DNA of 38,090 nt from CAYUMU01 sp964445985 (lineage in GTDB: Bacteria; Planctomycetota; Planctomycetia; Pirellulales; S012-138), in NCBI GenBank assembly GCA_964445985.1, contig CAYUMU010000069.1, forward strand, positions 1-38,090, written 5' to 3'. Positions 33,686 to 38,090 of the stretch are shown here, piece after piece. Position numbers and translations under genes: made by a program. Positions within the stretch are counted from its first letter, which is position 1. Each line of letters opens with the position of its first letter. Below the pieces are notes generated by a model. The model ran no database searches. It was given only the letters and a program-made list of their open reading frames with translations, and was not told the origin of the DNA.

Positions 33686-34751
33686 TCGGCAACCCTGGCG
33701 GCTGTTGCCGCGTTTGCTGTTCGGTTTTGCCTGCGTTGGCGCCGGCGTTGGCCTGGGGTTGCTCGTGCGCAACGTGCTCGCCGACCCGCATGCCGAAGTC
33801 CGCGCGGAACTTTCTCGACTCCCTTCCACCACACGCCGCGAGTTGTTGCGCAACTACGGGCGTTTTTTAAGTTTGTCGCCGGCGGAACAGCAGCAACTGC
33901 GCGTACTTCATCACGAATTTGAGACGGACGCCGATGTTAATAAGCACTTCGCGGTTATGGAGAACTACGTGGAATGGCTGAAGGATTTGTCTCCCACCCA
34001 ACGATCCGAGCTCACCTCACTCATTGACAACGACCAGGAACGGCTGGCGCGAATTGACGAATACCAGCGCGAACAATTAAGAAAAGCGCCGCTGACCGCG
34101 GAAGACATTCAGCAGGTCGTGGCCTGGTTAGATGGTTTGGTTCAGAATAACCTGGATATTGACGGCCGGAACTTGCTAAACCGTTCGGAGGACGATGGGG
34201 AACGAAAACGCCGGCTGTTGTGGTTTGCCTCGCAAAGGTTGCAAGAACGCGGCGGCAGCGGCCGAGCCCTGGTGCTGAGCGACGCCGACATTCAGCAGCT
34301 TTCCGCCAAGCTTTCGCCGCAAGCGCGGCAACGGCTGAGCGACGCGAAGACCTTGCCAGACAAACGGCGTGAAATTGTGGGCTGGGTTAATTTGGCAATG
34401 CGACGTTTGCACGGTGGCTTTCGCTCGTGGCAGACCGACGAAGTGAGCGAGCAAGAACTGGTGCAGTTCTTCGAGTCGAAGCTCGACGATCCCAAACGTG
34501 AGGAACTATTGGGCTTACCGCCCGCCGAACGCATCGAGCGGTTGCGAATGTTCTACTTTCGCGACAAGTATCCGGATCGTCCTTTTGGTCCGCCCAGTTT
34601 TGGCCGGCCCCCTGGCATGCATTCCAATGGCCCCCGGTTCGAGGGGGATCGTCCACCCTATCCTCCCAACAGCGATCCGCGCGATAATCGCCGCAACGGC
34701 GAGGGTACTCGAGGGGAAGGCATGCGCTCTCGCGGGCAAGATTCGCCGTAA
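33675..34751 (+). CDS. Membrane-anchored helical protein, third gene of the sigma module
   Basis: A 358-residue protein of no family I recognise. An N-terminal anchor (LLFGFACVGAGVGLGLLV) is followed by a highly charged helical domain. Repeated LSPxxRxxL-type phrases (LSLSPAEQQQLRVLHHEF, LSPTQRSELTSLIDN, LSPQARQRLSDAK, LPPAERIERLRM) recall the short heptad pattern of DUF3106 or CpxP/Spy-like stress proteins. The last 65 residues are Pro/Gly/Arg-rich and disordered. The start overlaps the anti-sigma stop by 11 bases, so translation is coupled. By position it may sense an envelope signal for the anti-sigma factor; this is inference. Confidence 0.7.
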   Translation: MILNRQPWRLLPRLLFGFACVGAGVGLGLLVRNVLADPHAEVRAELSRLPSTTRRELLRNYGRFLSLSPAEQQQLRVLHHEFETDADVNKHFAVMENYVEWLKDLSPTQRSELTSLIDNDQERLARIDEYQREQLRKAPLTAEDIQQVVAWLDGLVQNNLDIDGRNLLNRSEDDGERKRRLLWFASQRLQERGGSGRALVLSDADIQQLSAKLSPQARQRLSDAKTLPDKRREIVGWVNLAMRRLHGGFRSWQTDEVSEQELVQFFESKLDDPKREELLGLPPAERIERLRMFYFRDKYPDRPFGPPSFGRPPGMHSNGPRFEGDRPPYPPNSDPRDNRRNGEGTRGEGMRSRGQDSP

Positions 34752-34805
34752 ACGTTGGGCAATGCGAGGTTGGGAGCAGCGCGCCGCCCCCCTTTTTCTC
34801 GTTCA

Positions 34806-35369
34806 TCAACGAGCAGGGAGGCCGGTGTTGTTCGACAAGGAAGGGTTGGGGTTCGCAGACGGGGTTAGCGCCGCAGAGGGGGTTAGCACCACCCGCTGAT
34901 AAAATGCGTCGATAATCTGGCTTAGTAGTGGACCTTCACCGGTTTCCAGCACCACGGCCAGCCGGCACATGGTTTCACGCTTGCGGTTCATGGCCCGCGC
35001 TGTCTCCAGCGCGCCTTCCAGGGTGAGTTGGCCTCCGGCGCCGAATTGGCTGAACAATTCGTCGAAGTCCAATTCGCTCCAGCCTATAAACAATTCCGGA
35101 AACCGCTCGGCGGCTTCTTCCACAACGGGATTGGTAGCGCGATCGAATTTGCGGCGCCACTCGGTTTCGGGATCGTCGAAGAGGGCTTCCACCTCAACGC
35201 CCAGACCTTCGGCAAGTTTGTTCAACGTGCGGGCGTGCGGTTTGCCAACATTGTCGTTGAGGATGCCGCGAACGGTTCGCTCATCAACACCGCTGCGCTC
35301 GGAAAGCTCGCGCGTGCCGAGCCCGAACCGAGCCATCAATCGTTGCAGGTTTTCGCCAAAATTGCGCAT
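34806..35369 (-). CDS. Xre-family transcriptional regulator
   Basis: A 187-residue DNA-binding protein. Residues 1-65 form a lambda-repressor-like helix-turn-helix (LGTRELSERSGVDERTVRGI, then HARTLNKLAEGLGVEVEALF). A middle helical part (about 70-150) of unknown role follows, and then a low-complexity tail made by a GGGGTTAGC-like DNA repeat (34848-34887) coding LTPSAALTPSANPNPS. It has its own near-consensus promoter upstream with a palindrome between the boxes, so it probably represses itself. There is no toxin partner next to it: the neighbour on the right is a secreted orphan on the same strand, and the left neighbour converges. Confidence 0.82.
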   Translation of the reverse strand: MRNFGENLQRLMARFGLGTRELSERSGVDERTVRGILNDNVGKPHARTLNKLAEGLGVEVEALFDDPETEWRRKFDRATNPVVEEAAERFPELFIGWSELDFDELFSQFGAGGQLTLEGALETARAMNRKRETMCRLAVVLETGEGPLLSQIIDAFYQRVVLTPSAALTPSANPNPSLSNNTGLPAR

Positions 35370-35497
35370 GGAGATTATCCGCCAACCCTAGTACGGATAA
35401 GTTGTGTTCGATGGCAATTCGGGACGAGGGCAGAATTACTTCGCGACTGCGTCATCTGCCAGACAATACTTCCAACCAAAAACCAAACCCACGAATT

Positions 35498-35525
35498 AGT
35501 GTACATAAATACACACACTTGTCAA
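35498..35525 (-). promoter_or_regulatory. Sigma-70-type promoter of the Xre gene
   Basis: On the minus strand, a perfect TTGACA (35525-35520) and TACACT (35503-35498) are 16 bp apart, inside an AT-rich island unlike the surrounding DNA. The predicted start point near 35490 leaves a leader of about 120 bases before the regulator's ATG. Confidence 0.65.
35499..35514. promoter_or_regulatory. Palindromic operator candidate within the Xre promoter
   Basis: GTGTA-CATAAA-TACAC is a perfect 5-bp inverted repeat with a six-base centre. It overlaps the -10 box and spacer of the promoter, an ideal place for self-repression by the downstream Xre protein. Confidence 0.5.
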
Positions 35526-35636
35526 GGGGGTGCGAGAGGAATTTGCAGCCCCTGAGGTCCTTTCCCCCTGGGTGGTTGATTTTGAGTGCCGGGCTGGGGG
35601 GCGGCTGGGGATATTCCCCGCGAGCCAAGCTGCCGG

Positions 35637-36332
35637 TTAGTTGTCTTTCGAACGAGTTGGTTTGGCGTTGGTGAGCGGCTCCGCGAGGGTGATGGTGACA
35701 TCTTCCGCGAGGGCGAGGCCAGGCCCCTGCATGTCGGGCTGTTTGGCGGCCTTGCCGATGATTTTCACGCCGTCCCCATCTTTTGCGAGCCGCACGTTAC
35801 GGCCGTCGCCGACCAGTTCGACCGAAATCTCCGCGTCTTCGGCCACTTCGAAGGTGACCGACTCTTTGGCCGACTTGCCAAATTGCATGGTGAATTTGTC
35901 GCTTTTCTTGGTCTTGATAAATCCGGCGAAGTAGTACAGGGTGAGGTCACCCTCGGGCTCGCTCTCTTTTTGACTGCCGGCCACGATCACTTCGTTGGGC
36001 GTGAGCATCTTCAGGGCCTTGAGGGGTTCGGCCACTTCGTTCTGGCTGTTCACTTTGGCGCTGAAGGTCACGAACATTCCCGTGCCCAGAAAGTCGGCTT
36101 TGGCGGCGCCGTTCACTGCGACCTTGGCGTTTTGGGGAATATTCACGACATAGCCTGCCGGACCTTGCTGCACCAACATCGCCGTGCCTCGCATCCCCTT
36201 GACCACGCCATCGATGGTAACGGGCGTGGGTTTGGGGGCCTGTTGATTTTGTGACCAGGCCGCGCCGGGCAAGGCGGCGAGAAGCGCGAAGCCAGTTCCA
36301 AGTAAAATCAAACGGTGGCGCAAGGTAATCAT
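35637..36332 (-). CDS. Secreted orphan protein, unknown function
   Basis: A 231-residue exported protein with signal peptide LRHRLILLGTGFALLAAL ending AAWSQ. GAGG five bases before the ATG at 36332 selects this start over the longer frame (to 36410). The mature part is all-beta in character, alternating short hydrophobic strands (GTAMLVQQGPAGYVVNIPQ, GTGMFVTFSAKVN, DLTLYYFAGFIKT, NVRLAKDGDGVKIIGKA). No catalytic residues or metal sites stand out. I do not recognise the family, though such proteins recur in planctomycetes. It lies between the Xre gene and the second sigma factor, and the sigma gene's terminator makes it a separate unit. Confidence 0.7.
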   Translation of the reverse strand: MITLRHRLILLGTGFALLAALPGAAWSQNQQAPKPTPVTIDGVVKGMRGTAMLVQQGPAGYVVNIPQNAKVAVNGAAKADFLGTGMFVTFSAKVNSQNEVAEPLKALKMLTPNEVIVAGSQKESEPEGDLTLYYFAGFIKTKKSDKFTMQFGKSAKESVTFEVAEDAEISVELVGDGRNVRLAKDGDGVKIIGKAAKQPDMQGPGLALAEDVTITLAEPLTNAKPTRSKDN

Positions 36333-36451
36333 CGCTGCCTCTTTGGGGGGGGCGGGCGTAATGCCGCAGGAACCTGGATCGAAAGGGAGGGGAACAACAC
36401 CTACTAGCATAACCGGCCCAAATTCAGGGTTGCAAGCGCCGCTCGTTGCTT

Positions 36452-36514
36452 AAAAAACGAACGAACCCCCGGTCCTGCCGCCGCGTGCAAGCCGCGAGCG
36501 GATGAACCGGGGGT
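36452..36514 (-). terminator. Intrinsic terminator of the second sigma gene
   Basis: A perfect 9-bp inverted repeat ACCCCCGGT (36465-36473) / ACCGGGGGT (36506-36514) encloses a loop of 32 bases with inner GC pairing. On the minus strand it is followed by TTCGTTCG and then six T (36457-36452). Stem plus U tract is the classical Rho-independent form. Confidence 0.75.
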
Positions 36515-36538
36515 ACTTCGTGGGTCTGTTGTTCTCCT

Positions 36539-36560
36539 GGCAACGCCTTCCCACGTTGCC
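36539..36560. repeat. Small hairpin between sigma gene and terminator
   Basis: GGCAACG (36539-36545) and CGTTGCC (36554-36560) make a perfect 7-bp stem with an eight-base loop in the sigma gene's 3' untranslated region. It may stabilise the transcript. Confidence 0.4.
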
Positions 36561-36609
36561 AATTGAGTGACGGAAAACACAACCAGATGGTGAAGAAGCT
36601 CGCGCAGGC

Positions 36610-37185
36610 TCACAGTGCGAGCTGTTCGAGTTCTTTGGCCAGTCGCTTGCGGGCGACGTGCAGCCGGCGCTTGATCGTGCCGACCGGCGAATCGAATTCG
36701 TCGCTCATTTCGATCAAGGTTCGGCCCCGGACGTAAAACGCTTCGAGCGTGTCGCGATCGAGAGCCCGCAGCCGCTGCAGGCCGCTGCGAACCTGGTGGG
36801 CTCGCTCTTCGGCCAGGGCGTTGGCCAGCGGGGTGCGCGCGTCAACGCAGGCAGCGTCGAGCGTTTCGGGCTCGGCCGACACCACATTGCCCCGTCGCAC
36901 GGCCCGGTTAATGGCCATCCGCACGGTCATGGACTTGAGCCAACTCGGGAAGCAGTCGGGCTCACGCAGTTGCGGCAGTTTCCGCATGGCCTGAATGAGC
37001 ACTTCCTGGGTTAGCTCCTGGGCTTCGGCGTCGTTGTTCAGTCGTCGCAGCGCGGTCAGGTATACGGCGCGTTCGAACCGCTGGGCCAGGAGGCCGAAGG
37101 CGGCGCGATCTTCAGCCTGGGCTCGGACAACCAGGTCTCGAAGCTCCAGTTTTTCCTGAAGCTGCTGATCTTCCATTCCAGTCAT
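36610..37185 (-). CDS. ECF sigma factor, second copy
   Basis: A 191-residue sigma-70 ECF protein. Region 2 is FGLLAQRFERAVYLTALRRL to EAQELTQEVLIQAMRKLPQL and FPSWLKSMTVRMAINRAVRR. Region 4 is LRALDRDTLEAFYVRGRTLI to SPVGTIKRRLHVARKRLAKE. GGAG seven bases upstream chooses the ATG at 37185, with 37176 possible. The frame stays open to 37290, but that part does not belong to the family. Unlike the other sigma gene it has no anti-sigma gene beside it: a small orphan lies upstream and a terminator downstream. Regulation may rely on a partner elsewhere. Confidence 0.88.
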   Translation of the reverse strand: MTGMEDQQLQEKLELRDLVVRAQAEDRAAFGLLAQRFERAVYLTALRRLNNDAEAQELTQEVLIQAMRKLPQLREPDCFPSWLKSMTVRMAINRAVRRGNVVSAEPETLDAACVDARTPLANALAEERAHQVRSGLQRLRALDRDTLEAFYVRGRTLIEMSDEFDSPVGTIKRRLHVARKRLAKELEQLAL

Positions 37186-37352
37186 GGTGTCTCTCCAAAA
37201 ATTCACCCGAACAACGAACGGGGAATGCGCGGCGGCACGGTTAGGCGTGCCAAGCGAGCCTGGAAATGCGCATGGGGAATAAGCGCACAACCAGTCGCAA
37301 GCGCGGCGGCCGTCCGTCAGCGGGTTCTGAATTGCGAGTATTCGCAGTTAGG

Positions 37353-37634
37353 TCAGAATGTTCCGCTGGGACACGGCGTGGTCCCCGTGCTTAGCCGCCT
37401 TGAACTGGAACGTTGATAACGTTCCCGTAAGACGGCGCCGGTAGCCTGCCACAGTGCCTGACGTGCTTTTGCATCAGGCTTACCCGGCAGTTTCGGCTTG
37501 GCGGGACAGGCGCTTCGATGGTGCGACGAGGATCGCAATACGGATACCATCTGCTCGCCTGCCACCACAAAGCCGCGATTAATGCGGGCGATGAGGTTGG
37601 TGGTCATGACGGTGGCGATGATGGAAATACGCAT
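37353..37634 (-). CDS. Small basic orphan protein
   Basis: A possible 93-residue protein starting at the ATG at 37634, preceded by AAAGGGAG six bases away, one of the best ribosome sites in the window. The N-terminus is mildly hydrophobic (MRISIIATVMTTNLIARINR). The rest is Arg/Ser/Pro-rich and basic (HHRSACPAKPKLPGKPDAKA, RERYQRSSSRR). I know no family. It lies 167 bp upstream of the second sigma gene on the same strand, which makes cotranscription possible. The good ribosome site is the main support. Confidence 0.45.
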   Translation of the reverse strand: MRISIIATVMTTNLIARINRGFVVAGEQMVSVLRSSSHHRSACPAKPKLPGKPDAKARQALWQATGAVLRERYQRSSSRRLSTGTTPCPSGTF

Positions 37635-38090
37635 CGCAGACTCCCTTTGCGCACCTATGCGCAGTTTGGAGAGAACAAAATGGTGGCAGTCGAGCCCTAC
37701 ATCGAGCCCGGCCGTCAGGCTGCTGAAGGTATCGTCGGCCCACAGTGGCGGCCGCTTCCAACCCTCTATTGGCAATACGCCTGAGCTAAGGCAAATATAG
37801 ACAGAATCTCGAAAGAAAAGTTCGTCGGAATTCAGTAAAAGTTGGAAGTTGTTTGTACAGAATGGTTTTCGGAGCAGGAAAATCAGCGGGATTTGGTATC
37901 TACCGATAGAGTTTGAGACTGCGACTGGGCAGAAATTGGCCAACACGCTTAACTTTGCCTGTTTGAATGGGCGTGGATGGCGAGAGTTTGGCGGATGCTG
38001 GGACTTGCTCGTGCCAGATGTCCGCCGCTTAAATGGTCTAGCAAGTGCGCGTCCGGAAACGCGTTCGGCTCGTAAAAAATCGGCGGTTTT
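37635..38090. other. Unassigned right end of the window
   Basis: The last 456 bases contain no frame with family features. The part around 37790-37870 is AT-richer and could carry a promoter for the small orphan (a TATATT hexamer reads on the minus strand near 37795). Nested inverted repeats ACTTGCT / AGCAAGT (38003-38009, 38040-38046) and GGCGGA / TCCGCC (37990-37995, 38021-38026) are present near the edge without an obvious role. Confidence 0.4.

Noticed and set aside
34806..35369. Xre gene as the antitoxin of a toxin-antitoxin pair
   Set aside because: No small toxin-like gene is adjacent on the same strand; the neighbours are a secreted orphan and a convergent membrane protein gene.
37353..37946. 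The full 197-codon frame upstream of the small basic orphan
   Set aside because: The excellent ribosome site is at the internal ATG 37634; the upstream sequence looks noncoding.
37990..38046. Nested inverted repeats near the right edge as a tRNA
   Set aside because: Arm lengths and loop positions do not fit a cloverleaf and no anticodon loop or TTCGA-type T-loop is present.

Overview
The window is a GC-rich (roughly 60%) chromosomal segment from a planctomycete, most likely of the Pirellulales type. The evidence is the secreted DUF1549/DUF1553 plus DUF1501 plus pre-peptidase (PPC) gene set, a DUF1593/Sde182-like secreted protein, a zinc-ribbon/proline-rich/one-helix membrane protein and many ECF sigma factors. 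This placement is inference from family content; no rRNA or marker phylogeny is available here.

Layout. 1-3 kb: the 5' part of a secreted WD40-like gene, a PRXL2/SelL-type thioredoxin-fold protein, coaD and an aldo/keto reductase, all on the minus strand, with two palindromic interspersed repeats between coaD and the reductase. 3.2-7.5 kb: an RND/MMPL-type exporter and an unusual uvrC (long N-terminal extension, no C-terminal helix-hairpin-helix). 7.7-11.5 kb: a membrane M50-like metalloprotease, a 5' fragment of a sugar-nucleotide epimerase gene, a YpfJ-type zinc peptidase, a Sde182-like protein, a possible gene remnant and a small orphan gene. 11.7-19.1 kb (plus): the planctomycete DUF1549/1553 - DUF1501 - PPC operon followed by an exported esterase. 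19.1-23.6 kb: an exported orphan, a broken LamG-like/TIR-like gene, birA (ligase only), a fumarylacetoacetase-family enzyme and the zinc-ribbon membrane protein.

23.7-31.7 kb (minus) is a chemotaxis operon transcribed cheW - mcp - cheR - cheA - cheC - cheD. The receptor is soluble with two PAS domains, CheA carries two Hpt domains and a 15-bp tandem repeat, and CheC plus CheD are present. No cheB or cheY lies in the window. A GC-rich stem-loop separates mcp from cheR and another sits just after cheD.

32.4-34.8 kb (plus) holds an ECF sigma factor, a zinc-free membrane anti-sigma factor and an overlapping third membrane-anchored gene. These look like one signalling module. On the minus strand follow an Xre-type repressor with a near-consensus promoter containing a palindrome, a secreted orphan, a second ECF sigma factor with a clear intrinsic terminator, and a small orphan gene. 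The last 450 bases hold nothing I can assign.

The most interesting signals are not intact new systems. They are gene remnants and architecture oddities: the TIR-like pseudogene with an internal deletion, the epimerase fragment fused to the tail of a protease gene, the HhH-less UvrC, the CheA tandem repeat, and the three-gene sigma/anti-sigma module.
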